Assembly (NCBI GenBank): GCA_023231475.1
Contig: JALJEE010002733.1
Location: forward strand, 124,001-188,000
DNA length: 64,000 nt
Direction: 5' to 3'
Source of the DNA: Seison nebaliae
Taxonomy: Eukaryota; Rotifera; Pararotatoria; Seisonacea; Seisonidae
In this document: one piece after another, positions 36,682 through 53,759 of the stretch
Layout: the number at the start of each line of letters is the position of its first letter
Numbering within the stretch: the stretch's first letter is position 1
The notes under the pieces: model-generated
What the model saw: only the letters and a program-made list of their open reading frames with translations
Told to the model about the DNA's origin: nothing
The model's database searches: none
Program-made: the position numbers and the translations under genes

Positions 36682-39600
36682 GGAAACTTATTTTTTCATT
36701 CTTTTTCAGACATTTCTAAAAATCATTTTCACTTTTGGAATCGTAATAAACATTTCTTCAAACAAGTTAAAAACTATTCTACTCGACACAGTTACAATTT
36801 ATCGTCTCCACATGTTCTTTTGTGTTGAGCGTCATTCTCTTCATAAAAATTTTAATCGTACATCCAATCTAAAAATTATGACCTAATATGTTTATACTAT
36901 AATTTGAAATTTCAATTCGGTCCCTCTTTTTTAATTAATAATTTATGCATTAACTCTGCAAGCCAATCGAAGTTTCTAACAAATTAACTTCTTATAGACT
37001 ACTAATTTAGGATAAATTATTTATGAAATCCGAATAATATAAGTCATATCAATTCCATATCTTAATAAAATTAGTTTCTTACTCACACTAATCAATGTAG
37101 TGAATATCCTAATTTCTTCCATCCTTTAATTCTTCCATTTTCAAATCGGAAAGAAAAAAGGAAAAAAAATTTGATTAAAAAAAATTAAAATATTAATTGT
37201 GCAAACTTTAACTTGTCTTATAGTCAAAGAATAGATGAGTTTGTCATTTTTCGTTAAGAAAGAGAAAAGTGAAAACCGGGAGAACCTTCAACCATATCAC
37301 CAGAATAAGTATTGATTTTGTAGGAAATGACTGAGGTTATGGGAAAGAAACAATTACTCGTTTTATGTTTGAAAGTTTGTACAGGTTGAAGAGTAACAGT
37401 CGAATAAAACGAGTGAAAGTTCTCATTAATTTTCAATTAAGATTTTTCCTTGTAATTTTTCCTCATTTATCATGACTCGTTTTCGCCTCTTCATTAACAC
37501 ACCAGAAAACGTCATCATCATGCTTGAAGTCATTTTTTCGAATTTTTATTCTGGCAATTTGTTTCTTTAATATGTAATCCTTCTTATTCGAGAGTTTTAC
37601 AACAGATACTCATAGGAACTACGAGGATTTCTTTAACCCTTCCAAAAAATATGGATCATTATCAACTATGGATCCCACTCAACACTTGGTCTATTTTCAG
37701 GTCGTAGTTTTAAGTTTTCCGAGAGTTTTTTTTTTAGTTTTTCAATTATTTAATTTTTTTAAATTTTAATTCGAAATTTCTCTTATGACTTTTAAATTTT
37801 TAAGAGCATTGAACTGGAATTGACATGATAAAGATCTGCTGGTACATATCAGGTATTCGATAATTCGATTTTTAGGGTTTATAATTTTTTCTAAATTGAA
37901 TTATCGTACAAGTAGAAAATCATCGAACAATTATTTATCTGGTAATAGAGTAGACGTTATAATAAAAAATTAAGAAGAAACAATTGATTGGAGGATGATA
38001 ATGTGAAGAATGCCTGATAATATTAAACGAAATCACTCATCAATATTGGTAATGATTAACTAATACAAGGTTATTCTAGTGCTACTTCAATATTACCAGA
38101 ATGAGAATAAGGATTAATTGCTGCTTGTAACTGTATTGAAAATTGGAGAATGTTTATAGGAGTAACTTGTTTATTATTCATTCAATTTAATAAATTGATG
38201 AGGGGGAATTATTGCCCGTTTTTAGCCAAAAGTATCTTTGATGAATTCTTCTGTTAATTTTATCGAGAATTTCTTATGTCCAAACGTTTTCGTTCCATCT
38301 TAATCATTCTCCATGAAAACAGTAAAAGATTAAAATGAATTTTTGATGTGAAGAGAATGAACATGATTTGATTTTAGGAAATTCCACTAATCAATTCGAT
38401 TATATTTTTTATATTAAATTAATTGGTAAACTGATAATTTCCGGATGACATGAGTTTCCATTAGTCACAGGAACGATGAATGTTAAAGAGATAAAAAGAT
38501 AAACAAGAAATTTAATGAATACTCTTCCATTAAATCATGCTCAAAATGTCAATGAAATTTCCGTAATATGATCCTCCTCACCACAACAATAATAGAAAGA
38601 AGGAGAATGATATGAATGTATGAGTGATTGTGAGAAACTTCATAAATATGAGACTATTTGCACTGATATCATATTAGACAATTTGTTGTTTTTTTACGGA
38701 ATATTCATGTTCCTTCCAAAATATTCTTTTATTGACATAATACTTTCTTAGTGATTGAGATCGATTATCAGTTTCGATTCGAATCCATCTTTCTTTATTT
38801 GACGCACTTTCTCTCACTCTTCTCCTACTTTCTTACTTTCGCATTCGTTTTTCAAATCGATCTTTTATCATTTCTTTATAAAACAATCGAGGTAGAGTAG
38901 AACTCATCTAAAATAAATATTATTATTATTAAATGAATATATATTTATATTTATTCTATGAATGCACAAAAGTTCAATAACTGCCACAATGAATTCTCCA
39001 ATCGCTAATCATTTATAGTGATTTGGGGTTAGAAATTAACATGATCTAACATAAGTGAAAGAATGAAGAGAATTAATATGAAGAGATCATATCTCTTTTA
39101 AAAGTTCTTTGCGAAACAATTTACCAGATGAATATATCAAATATTCATGAAAGAATCGTTAATGGCTTAACCAGCACAAATTGATTTTCTCCCAATTTTC
39201 ATTATTCTTTTATCAGAACTTCCATTTTTTTTCTTTCTTATCGATGAATTGATATTATGATGGTGCTAATATATGAATCATAATAAATAATTATTATTCA
39301 GAGGAGTAGATCATCAAACGGAATGTTGTCCATTTCTCTCTTTTGACACAGAGTTTCTACATATTCGATTAACCAACAAAATTTTCGTAATTTATTTCCG
39401 TCCATTCCTCCTCTTGTTGATTCGGCTAATCAACCATTTCTTCCAACACAATGAACTTCTTCTTCTTCATCACCATCATCAACATCATCTTCTTCTTCTT
39501 CAACTTAACAATTCCTCACAAACCAATTTAGATGGCAATATATATTTCTCTCCTTTGATACGTATATGACAATGTTCCATTTTGCTTTTAGTGTTTAAGA

Positions 39601-40237
39601 AACCGCAAAATTTAATATGATCATATTATTCGTTATAGAAACAAATGGCGTCTTGTGAACCGTGCTTCCTACTATCACTTTAACAATTTGCCATAACCAA
39701 TTAATCCAAATCTTGTCAAAAGCTGATTTGTCAAACAATATTGATTTATTCCATTATCGTTCATGTTTATTCATTCGATCATTATATTCCCATACTATCG
39801 CTTTCGAAGTCAATCTTTCTGATACGGTAGCTGGCTAAATGTTAGACAGGTTCATTCTCCTCCATCACATTCATTATGTGTGTGAGAAATGTCAAATATA
39901 TGACAATTCTATTCATGTTTTAGAAAAAGGTTTGGGTAATAATAAGTTAACAGAAATTGGGAATACGAATGTCCAATCTAACTTTCGACAAGGTTGAATT
40001 TCTACGAAACATACACTACATATCAGCAGTAGTAAGAGTAGTAAGAAGAAGTTATGTTGGATAACCAAAATATTCGTATAGGACATCAATGTTCATTAAC
40101 TTCTCCTACATGGGAGGAAAGGTATTAGGAAAACGGGAAAATTATAAGAAATTTATTCACCATTTATTCTCCTTTCTTAATAATGCTCATTACGAAAATA
40201 TTAAAATTTCATTAATACCATTTGCCACTGAGACATC

Positions 40238-40248
40238 ACTACTACTAC

Positions 40249-40284
<36 letters not shown>
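40238..40284. repeat. (CTA)n microsatellite
   Basis: About fifteen CTA/ACT trinucleotides with one interruption. It creates a poly-Thr stretch in an otherwise featureless 75-residue open frame, which I do not consider a gene. Confidence 0.95.
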
Positions 40285-43200
40285 GTATTACTAATCAATG
40301 TATTTATGAAGAATAGAAGATGTGAAGTTGCAAATTCTCATGTAACAATCAAAATTTTTATCTCCTGAAAATGAATGTTCCGATATTCGTCTTCAACAAA
40401 CTTCCTCGATTTGAGGAATCACTCGCTCCAATACAAGTTATCTTTTGTGTGTCAATCTTCTAATCCGTCTAATAAATTTCTTCGATAATTTTTTGACGAT
40501 CTAATTTACCACGACATGTTCAACTCGAATATGATGCATGCATGATATCGAGCAGGAGAAAAAGTGTTTCCATAACATTCGATAAGATCATGTGATTACA
40601 GGCGAATATTTATAAGTTTTTCCATTCACGCCAAATCAACATGAAGTTAGACGGTTAAAATGGGAGAATCTATTGCCAAGAGATAATCATTTCCCTAGTG
40701 CATCCCTTATACATTGTCGACAATTGACTCAGTCACGTTGGCAATCACCAGTCAGATTTACTTTTCGATGTTTAAAAATTATAAGATATGAAATTATTTA
40801 TTCATTCTCTACCATCAGACATAATTAATCTTCTGACATCGAAGAGAAGAGGAATGATAATTATAAATTTGAAACGAAATCTTGTTCACGAAATTAAAAA
40901 CCTATAATCTTTATTAATTTCTCTCCGGAAATTTCTATTACCTACCGATCATATTTAGTAAATGAAATTTCAAATTTTTTCAATTTATCTTTCCATACAA
41001 CTATTATATTATTGTCCAGTAACATAACAGGTTATTTACTAATCATTATTAATGTAGTTTTCTTTTTCTTTTTGAGACTAACACTTTTGGCTCAACTTCA
41101 ACTTTTATTTAACTGACTCAAACTAATGACAAATATCTTCCACTTGGAATCATACCCCGATTAAAATGTTTTTCGATGATGTTATTCATTTGATTAGCTT
41201 TCACATGAAGACCAAGGAAAGAGTTTCTGAAATTTTTTATTGAAAACATTTTATGATTCGTTATATTAGTAATGTGTTTGTAAATAAATTGAATATTGAT
41301 TATGAAAACTGTTTGGGGATTTGATAGAGGTCATATCTGATAAACCGGTTAGAAGAAAAAGAATGGAAATTCAAATGAAAGGTTTGCCATGTCGATCGTT
41401 GTCAGATAAATGACAGTGAGAGAATTTAACAGTAATTAAACAGATGAAGCAGTAGGAATAATAATCTTTCTTCTTCTTTCCTGATTATTATCTAGGATTG
41501 TTTAATGAAGAATATGGTGAAAAAAAGATAGAAGGAAGAAAAGGAAATTAATAATCGGCATTACCCTTACAAGCTACGGTAGCGATGATGTAAAATAATG
41601 TTAAATATACATCAGTTCTTCATTTCATTCACGATACGATAGCATGGTATCATTTGCATTTTTTACCTTTCTTCTGCGATTAATCATTCCAATTTTTGAA
41701 TGCATAAATGACATGGATCCATATGCTGACAATGGAGATTTTCATTACTGTCTTTCACAATGTTATCAAGAAAGAAGAGAATTGAATAAGTTTTCTCAAT
41801 AATAAAATAATTCTCACCATTTATTAGTGTGACGTTATAAATGGTGAATAGATGAGTATGCTCAACTTATTACTATCAGTATTATTCCATCACCCTAATA
41901 AGGTTCACCATTCGCACAATTCGATAAACTTTCACTTTCTCTATCAGCGAGGTATTGATGGAGCATGATTAATCCTCTGATTTTCTTTTTCAACTTTCTC
42001 CTTCATCTTTTCCATCTACACTTGCTGCTCATCCATCGGGAGTACTTTCCATCTTCTCCCAAGATAAATGAAAGGAAACTTCTTTATAATTTCTTCTAAT
42101 CTAATTTGCGATTGATCATATCTACAACCACTACGACACATATATAATTCATCAAACATTTCTCTGTTTCTTCTATTTCCAGGGAAAAAATTTTAATTAA
42201 ACTAAAGAAGTATTTCGCTAAGTTGGACATGACCTTAGTCGATATGAAAAAACCGAAATGGCCAACGAAAAAGTATGGAAGAGAAACTATGAGGGAAGAA
42301 TGCAGGTGAAAGTAGATAAGAATGAAGGAAGATGTCAAATTGTTTCACGAATAGAATGAACGGTTCTTTGTGTCTCATAATAATTTTGTCGATTATTCTA
42401 GATTATGTCAATTGAGCATTATTTGATAGTGTCGCTGCTGTTGTTAATTGAGAAGCATCATCTTAAAAACGATTATTCCTTTCTATTCTTTTCTTAGACA
42501 GTTACACCATAACCATATCTGTTTGGTGATTCCCTAGAAGTCAGATGATGTTTCAGTTACGAATCACTACCATGCTTGTTGTTTGTTCCGTCATAATTCT
42601 TACACGTTCGCTTTTTAGAACATTGCATAATGTCAGTAATATAGACAATGATAATGCAAATTTAAGGTAAAGAAAAATGATTTGAAAGGGTCTTCTATCA
42701 TTGGCCTTCTTTCTGTTCTTTTCTTGCTGTTCATGCATTATAAGAATTTTCGTCTTCTCCACTATTGATAGAAGAGGAAGATAAAGGAACATAGAAGTTT
42801 CCATATATATTTATCCATGTCAACTACCGTAGGTGAGAATGAAGTGTGATTAGATGTAGAAGAGATGGTTGATTGAATGAATGTAAAGTATGAATGGATG
42901 AATAAATCAATGATAAATGAATACTTATAAGAAATGATGCGAATTCTATATATTACTTACCTATAATTTTTTTTATAATTTCCATTTATATCCAATCAAC
43001 TAATCCCAATCTAGTAATTTCTCTCATTTCTTCACTCTGTCCCCCTTTCCCCCAATCACTACCGTCAACTCCTTCCTTCCTTTCTTACATCATCACAAAA
43101 TGAGTTTTCTAACCAAACATTTTTTCACAAAAATTCTGATATTGATAATTGTCATTTGATATTTCATCTATCAACTTTTTTCTCATTCAGATCGAATTCT

Positions 43201-43302
43201 ATTAGGAATTCATGGGAATTTCAAATTTCATTCCGAATCATTCTCGTTGACATATTCATCTGAAATTCTACATTGATTATTATTTTATTGTTGTTGTTGT
43301 TA

Positions 43303-43345
43303 TTCGATAATAATAATAATAATAATAATAATGATGATCATGATG
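43303..43345. repeat. (ATA)n plus ATG/ATC trinucleotide microsatellite
   Basis: About ten ATA/AAT units followed by GATGATCATGATG units, about 80 bp upstream of the kainate receptor start codon, so probably in its 5' UTR or promoter. Confidence 0.85.
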
Positions 43346-43426
43346 CTCATGATGACGATTGATCAAATGAGAATTAGTTAGAAGAGAAATAAGATTGAGA
43401 TTTTTTTGAGATCGTCTCGTCAAACA

Positions 43427-47704
<4,278 letters not shown>

Positions 47705-49710
47705 CAACATCAAATTTTATTTATTCTCCTTCTTTTATTTCATTCAAATCAATTTTATCTTCAGTTTTCTCTTCTTCATTAAAAAGAAAGATTCATTTCT
47801 TAAATTGTTTCACTGAATATTATCGTTCGACGCTTTATTGGAACTAACCACTTTGTGCGTTGCAGACTAGAATTCAATTCGAATTAACAAATTCTTATAT
47901 ATTTAACAATCCAGTCTTTAAAACACAAAGTAGATAGTTTACCAAAAATAATCAGAAAACTTATAATATATATATATAATATATCACAACACTCGACTAC
48001 TTCCTCCTCTTCTTTTATAGGCATTGATTGGTGAATCATGTAACAATGAATTGGATGATGATAAATGCTATTGAAGATAACAATAATGATTAATTTTAAG
48101 TTAATTTCCAAAATTAATGAACAACAATCAAATTACTGAAAAACATTAATTTGTTATCTAACTTCAATAATTAAATACTTCACACAATTATACAACAACG
48201 TCTAACTTTAACTAACTTCAGTAAGTGAAAAATAAATTCTTTTAAAAAACTATCATCCTTTCTTCTACAACTTGATAATAAGTTGGAACTATATGAAAAA
48301 TTATCGTTTGTGCTACCAATGTAAGTCTATTTCATGTTTTTACAAAATGTTCGAAATAATGAACTATAAATCAGAAATCAGAACTTATTAGATTACAAAA
48401 TTGTCAGATAAAAAAAGTTCAATCTTAACTACCAATTGTCCGTCTACTAAATAACCGTTCTAGTTGAAACTCCGTCTATCAGATAAATTCGTTAACCACT
48501 ACATACCCAAACTACCAATATCATCGGAACCTTCAATATTAATATCATTTATAAGAAATGGTATAGTTAAATCGACATTTACGAGTGATTAAATCTGTAG
48601 CTAAATGCCAAAAGTTAAATTTGTATTAAAGTTTTCTTTTCAATTTGACAGATATGTGCTTGAAATCATGGCTAGAATGTGATATAACCAAATCAAATGT
48701 CATTTTCTATGAAATTGTGTATTCAATAAGTTAGAGAGATTTAATTTAAATTCTTAGTTTATTTCGTCGGTCGATTTACGAAGGTCAAATTCGGGAATTA
48801 TTATTCCTTTACTTCCGTTAATTCTTCGTTACTTTACGTAATTTATTGAAATGATTACCAGAAGATTGTTTAATGAATATACTGACACTGATCAACAACT
48901 ACCTTCATGTTAGATTGTTTCTTTCTTCCTTGTCTTGTCGCTTTTTATAAATTGCCAAATATTTCGATTGATCGCTAAAGTTCTTTCTATTTTAATATTG
49001 AAGATAAAATGTTTTCTTCTCTTTTCATGTCATCAGTCATAACTCTTAAGAAAGAAGAAATTAATCAATATTTTATCATCAATAATGAGAATTGTAAAGA
49101 TTGAATGACGTAATTTCCAAATAAGAAGAACAATAAGAAAAAAAGAAGTTCGATTTAAAAAAAATGAAACTTCATAAATTTATGTGCTTGACTCACGTAT
49201 TCCATTACCGTCAATAACATATACTATCACTGATATACTTAAAAGCATCGTATCATATAGAAAATTTAAATAATAATGAAATTAATTAACATCGTTTTCG
49301 TTTCTTTTGTATGCGTGTATATGTGTGTGTGTGTGTGTGTGCGTTCGTAAGTATCGTGAATGAGTCATTGTCAGTTAGATAGAACAACTTTAACTACAAC
49401 CTGAATTCAGAAAGATGGACGATGTATTGGTAAAACAATATAAAATAAAAGAAAATCTTTTAAATTTGAAGGAAACATATCAGCAACCAGATAAAGGTTG
49501 AACTCTTATCTAACGTTCAATATATCTTAATCAGTTCTCATTTACACAAATGTGTATTTAATGTATTCAATTTTTTTCATTCTTTTTTAATTCTATTAAA
49601 TTTATTTGAAATTATTTTAACTTATCCATAAATAATTTGATAAATTGAAAGGAATTCATTTCCATTTTTTCAGTTTAATCAAATTTTTTTCTAAATTTTT
49701 CTTTAAACAA
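47705..49710. other. Intergenic region
   Basis: AT-rich sequence between the kainate receptor and the lipid phosphatase gene, both on +. It contains a GT microsatellite at 49322-49341. No coding domain or RNA gene recognised. Confidence 0.55.
49322..49341. repeat. (TG)n microsatellite
   Basis: About ten TG dinucleotides about 370 bp upstream of the inferred phosphatase start codon. Confidence 0.9.
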
Positions 49711-51301
49711 ATGAGCGTAACGGGACTTAGCACGACGGATAACCGAAATGGTTGCCTTATAATTAATTTTATATTAATTCCATTTCATTTTCTTAACCTG
49801 TCACGATTCCATTGAAAAGATACGATAAAAAATCATATTTCATTTTTTTCACCAGATTCGATGGAAGTCGGTAAATCGAAATGCAACCGCCATTTCCAAT
49901 TCCTTATGGAATTCATTACAGTATTGATTGGTTAATTTGTTTTATTTATAAAAAAGAATTAATGAGTTAGCTCTACCTTAGCTATGAGTATCTTACTCGT
50001 TCTCATGTTGGCCTTAAATCCGTCTAAGCGAGGTTTCTTTTGTAATGATCTCACAATACGCTACCCTTATCAAAGTGACACAGTCACAGTTGCTATTCTT
50101 GTTGCAGCAATTCTGTGTTTAGCATTTCTAACAGTTTCTTTTTTTTCCACTTTCTTCTTCACTTGTTGAATTCTCACAGTTTCTCATCTTGAATCTAACT
50201 CATTCGAATAGTAGACATGAAATGAAGAGTCGCGTGATCCAATGTGTTCTCAACTTATCCATCGATTGCCTTATATTTGGATTTGGAATGTTTCTCACAA
50301 TGGCTGTAGCTGAAATTGGTAAAGTTACTGTAGGTCGTTTACGTCCCCATTTTATCGATGTATGCAAACCAGATGTCGTATGTCCAAAGTTATTTCAATT
50401 TTTTTCAAAATTTACTTTCCTTCATTCAAATTTATCTCGTTAAAAAAAAACGAATCGTTGTAAAATTTACAACGAACTAATAACACAATTTAATAAAATT
50501 TTTGTTTATACTCAATTTTCAGTTCAGACCCGTATAAATATATTGAAGATTACAAATGTCAAGGAACAGATGCGAAAGCGATAAGAAATGGAAGACTATC
50601 ATTTCCATCTGGTCATTCGGCATCCGTCTATTATGGAATGGTGACATTAATAGTTAATTTCTTAAAATAAATTTCATTTTATAAGAATTTTCCAGATTTA
50701 TTTAGAATTCCGTTGGAATCTTTCATTGAGATTTCTACGTCTTTTCTCCCAAGCCGCATTATTTGCTTTTGCCTTTTATGTTGGATGTTCTCGTATAGCT
50801 GATCATCGACATCATCCAACTGATGTGATTGCCGGAGCCGCACTTGGATCAATCGTAGCGATTTATATAGTTGGAATTTTTTCAAAATTTCTTTTATAGT
50901 TTGAAATTAATTCACAGAGTATTTGTCTTCATTATCGTCATTATTATCCTGATCCGAGATATGTTTGGAAAGTTCCTGGCAGACAATTTTTCGATTTTGA
51001 ATTAGAGAAAGACATATATGTGACACGAGATGATTTACTCCATCGAAAACCAGCGCCATATACTGCGAGAACTTATCATCGACCAAATGATAGTGTGAGG
51101 AACGTTGAACTTACTGATATGAATCGAATGTCAGGTGAGACTGTTGGTACAACCAATTTCCACAAAAATAACAACAATACTGAAATCAAATTTAGCGAAG
51201 TGAATTTCAATGCGAATTTGCCAAGTAACCAAAATTATTTACAACCACAACTCAAGAACATTCACATCGAATCACCTCCGAATTACATAAATTCAAACTA
51301 A
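49711..51301 (+). CDS. Phospholipid phosphatase (PAP2/PLPP family, wunen-like)
   Basis: Seven exons join in phase: 49711-49750, 49856-49930, 49982-50133, 50180-50388, 50523-50652, 50696-50869 and 50918-51301, about 387 residues. Such enzymes dephosphorylate phosphatidate, lysophosphatidate and sphingosine-1-phosphate at the outer face of the plasma membrane. All three catalytic motifs are present: C1 KVTVGRLRP, C2 FPSGHSA (catalytic His) and C3 SRIADHRHHPTDV (nucleophile His). KRGFFCND and IRYPYQSDTV are family hallmarks in the first extracellular loop. Exons 1-2 were found by phase: without them the first transmembrane helix (EFITVLIAMSILLVLMLAL) would be cut. The first ATG, MSVTGLSTTD, is therefore preferred over the ATGs at 49861 and 49984. 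The C-terminal tail of about 100 residues is polar and Asn-rich. Drosophila wunen genes of this family guide germ cells; a role here is not shown. Confidence 0.92.
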
Positions 51302-52516
51302 TGCATATGGATTATGATCGTCATTCTTTTTCAAATAATACAAAACATATGAAAAATATTTTACACAAAATAATAATACAAAGTTTCTTGTAAACTTTCC
51401 AGTATTATTTATTATAATAAATTTCTAGAAATTTATAATTTAATTAGTTCATTTTTTTCTTTGAAGAGAAAATTATGGAATCAAATGAATTGGTTCCGAA
51501 TTAATTCAACATTTTTTCTAGTTTCATTTAATCTACGCTTATTTCCCTCTCCTTTAAACTCTCGATTTATCCAACGCGGTATTCAATCCTTGATTACGAG
51601 GCATACCACAGATACCCAAATGCTGAAAATTCGTACGATTTATAGAAAAAAAATAAAATGGTTTAATTTAAATTGAAATAAAACTTCAGTAAATTTACTC
51701 GATTTCGAATGATAAATATTTGGCATCGTATGAACATTCGGTTTGTTTCGACCATAATCTGAATTCGTTGTTCTATATAACACGTGTTCTTTATTAACTT
51801 TATAATTCGTTAAATCTAAAAATAGTTTTATAAAAGTTTTCTTTATAAAATTATTCGCTAACGAGGATATTCGAATCGATCAGGTAAGCAGCCGCTTTTA
51901 TAGTATTCTGATGTTTTGGCCTTCTCTGGTATGTTAACTCCGTCCAAACATTTAATTCTTTCGAAATATTCTTTATTCTTTTCGTACTCCTCACATTGTG
52001 GCTCTTTGGTCCTATCTTCCATCATTTGGCCGACGTGTTATTGATATGAAAAAAAGAAAAAAATGACTTGTTTACTTAATTGTTAAGGTAACAAATATCG
52101 AATATTAATGTTGTGTTGGATTCTAGTTGGAAACAAAAAAAAATTTCCGTCTTTATTTTACTGGGACAATTTTTATTCACTTTTTAAATTCAAATTTTAA
52201 GCTTCTTCTTATTCAGAATTAAAATGGATTAATAGATAAATAAAATCATTAAGTTTATTAAATATAACGAAATATCTAGAATAACAACAGCATTCCATGT
52301 GAACAAATTGGGACTGGTCGGATATATTGATGATATATATTATCAGTTTCTAGAATCTAGATAAAACTTCTTTATAATAGACTAAAATATATTTCCTCGT
52401 AATTTTACAAAATTCTAATTACTGGAAAAAAATTTCATTGGTAAATTTATGCGAAATTTATTATATAATCTTATTCAATATGGATTATTGAACATCACAT
52501 GATATATTACTTACAT
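51302..52516. other. Intergenic region
   Basis: AT-rich sequence downstream of the lipid phosphatase. A 71-residue frame at 51461-51676 has no recognisable domain. A short minus-strand stretch at about 51890-52010 (reading like CGQMMEDRTKEPQC in one frame) could be an exon fragment, but I find no partner. Otherwise nothing seen. Confidence 0.45.
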
Positions 52517-52525
52517 AGGAAGACA

Positions 52526-52548
52526 GACAATTCGGACACCGACAATTC
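52526..52548 (+). repeat. Left inverted repeat of the FLYWCH element
   Basis: Two GACAATTC-type units 15 bp apart; the reverse complement occurs exactly at 53230-53252. A further unit, GACAATTCGG, is at 52578-52587. Confidence 0.85.
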
Positions 52549-52786
52549 TTTGACCACCATGTTTTTAGGGGAGACTAGACAATTCGGAAACTGTTTTTAG
52601 GAAGTGTTCAAAAATATTCAAGAGTTATCTTATACGTTGATTATAATAAATCACGCATAGATTAAAGTAATTAACATTATATAAATATTGGATTTCCAGT
52701 ATAACCAAAACAAAATTTGGTTTTTCGATTTGAAATAATAAGAAATTTGTACAAAAACTTTATTAACATGATGATGGAATTTAGCC

Positions 52787-52972
52787 ATGTGGAAGAATTA
52801 TAGTTTCAGGATTTCGCACATTTGGAAGAATGAAACAGAAGTAACATGGGTATGTATGGAAAATCAAAAACATTGTAAGTGTAAAATCATAACAAATGGT
52901 AAAGTTTTTGTGAAGGAAGATGGCGAATACAATCATCTGCCAAATTATGAAGAAGAAGAGTTAAGAAACTGA
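52787..52972 (+). CDS. FLYWCH-type zinc finger ORF inside the inverted-repeat element
   Basis: A 61-residue frame beginning MWKNYSFRIS. The zinc-finger core is W-x-C-x(6)-C-x-C then a final H, seen as TWVCMENQKHCKCKIITNG followed by GEYNHLP, matching the FLYWCH pattern (W-C, C, and N-H near the end). The aromatic start of the domain is weak (YSFRISHIW). It ends at TGA with an acidic tail (YEEEELRN). No transposase catalytic region follows before the right inverted repeat. It may be a remnant of a longer transposase, or a short gene with an upstream exon joined at the TTTAG just before the ATG. FLYWCH domains bind DNA or protein partners. Confidence 0.6.
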   Translation: MWKNYSFRISHIWKNETEVTWVCMENQKHCKCKIITNGKVFVKEDGEYNHLPNYEEEELRN

Positions 52973-53227
52973 AGTTTGAACAACATAAAGAAATTGAGAA
53001 ATTATTTGATAATATATTTATATCTTGGTTTGCAACAACTGTTCATTTTTCCTAGAAAGCATTTTTCGTTTCTTATTGTATTTACTTTTCTTCCGTACAT
53101 TTCTTTTTTACGTTCTTTTGCCAATGAAATAATCTAATAATTCTTTAGTAACAATATTTGTCAATATTATTTTTAGCAAGGTAATTTACTATCTATTCGT
53201 TACAATATTCAAAATTGTTTCCAGTCT

Positions 53228-53282
53228 CCGAATTGTCGGTGTCCGAATTGTCTAATCTCGGAATTGTCGGTCTCCGAATTGT
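53228..53282 (-). repeat. Right inverted-repeat cluster of the FLYWCH element
   Basis: Four CCGAATTGT[C/A]-type units start at 53228, 53243, 53259 and 53274, that is every 15-16 bp. The first two form the exact reverse complement of the left repeat. Confidence 0.85.
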
Positions 53283-53299
53283 ACGTCGTTCACTTACAT

Positions 53300-53759
53300 G
53301 TTGTTAGTTCTTTGCTATCAACTAGATATTTGTCCAACTAAATATATTTAAAAATTTTTAAATTTTTTGCGAAATTAGTGCATTTAAATTGCACATTTTA
53401 TTATTATTATTGCACACTTCTTTATTAAACCTCGAACAGAAAAAGTCAGAGTATTATGATGATCTTAATTTATAAAAGAAAACTTTATATTTGGATAGTT
53501 CAATTTCTTTTTGTTCTTCTGTCTTATTAATACGAACGAAACATATTTGTGATTTTTATATATAAGACCAGGAAATAGTCAACTCATCAAAGTTAGAACA
53601 ATATATAATAAATAACTTCCATAGAATAGAAAATTAATATAATATATATATAGAGAATTCATTTATAAATGAATTAACTTAATACAGAATATTAAATGAT
53701 TATTGTACTTTGAACTGTGGAGAAGTATATGTTAGAAGTTTGTTTAATTTTCATTTCAA
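53300..53759. other. Intergenic region upstream of WASHC3
   Basis: AT-rich sequence with short TA runs (near 53635-53652). It should hold the promoter and 5' UTR of the WASHC3 gene. No distinct element recognised. Confidence 0.45.

Larger units (their letters stand above)
36682..43426. other. Longest gene-free interval of the window (6.7 kb)
   Basis: AT-rich sequence between POLA1 and the kainate receptor gene, both on +. Apart from the CTA and ATA/ATG microsatellites and a Ser-coding-like CTTCTT run near 39455-39510, I see no domain, RNA gene or transposon ends. Short frames at 40089-40316, 42096-42338 and 42553-42804 have no family features. Upstream control sequence for the receptor gene probably lies in its right part. 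Confidence 0.55.
52517..53291. mobile_element. Small DNA-transposon-like element (possible Mutator/Phantom type) with a FLYWCH ORF
   Basis: A perfect 23-bp inverted repeat sits at 52526-52548 and 53230-53252, made of GACAATTCGG units and their complement. The outermost ends also pair imperfectly: left GAAGACAGACAATTCGG against right, reversed, GAACGACGTACAATTCGG. Just outside lies the direct repeat ACTTACAT at 52509-52516 and 53292-53299, a candidate 8-bp target-site duplication. Between the ends is a 61-codon frame with a FLYWCH-type zinc finger, a domain known from Mutator-like transposases. At about 775 bp the element has no transposase core and would be non-autonomous or an internal-deletion relic. 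The 8-bp duplication could be chance in AT-rich DNA. Confidence 0.65.

Noticed and set aside
39455-39510. CTTCTTCTTCATCACC-type run as a coding Ser repeat
   Set aside because: No surrounding open frame or splice signals; treated as simple sequence.
40089-40316. 75-residue frame with poly-Thr
   Set aside because: Created by the CTA microsatellite; rest is featureless.
42096-42804. Two minus-strand frames of 80 and 83 residues
   Set aside because: Hydrophobic and AT-driven, no conserved motif or splice context.
51461-51676. 71-residue plus-strand frame downstream of the lipid phosphatase
   Set aside because: No domain, and overlaps the expected 3' flank; composition follows AT background.
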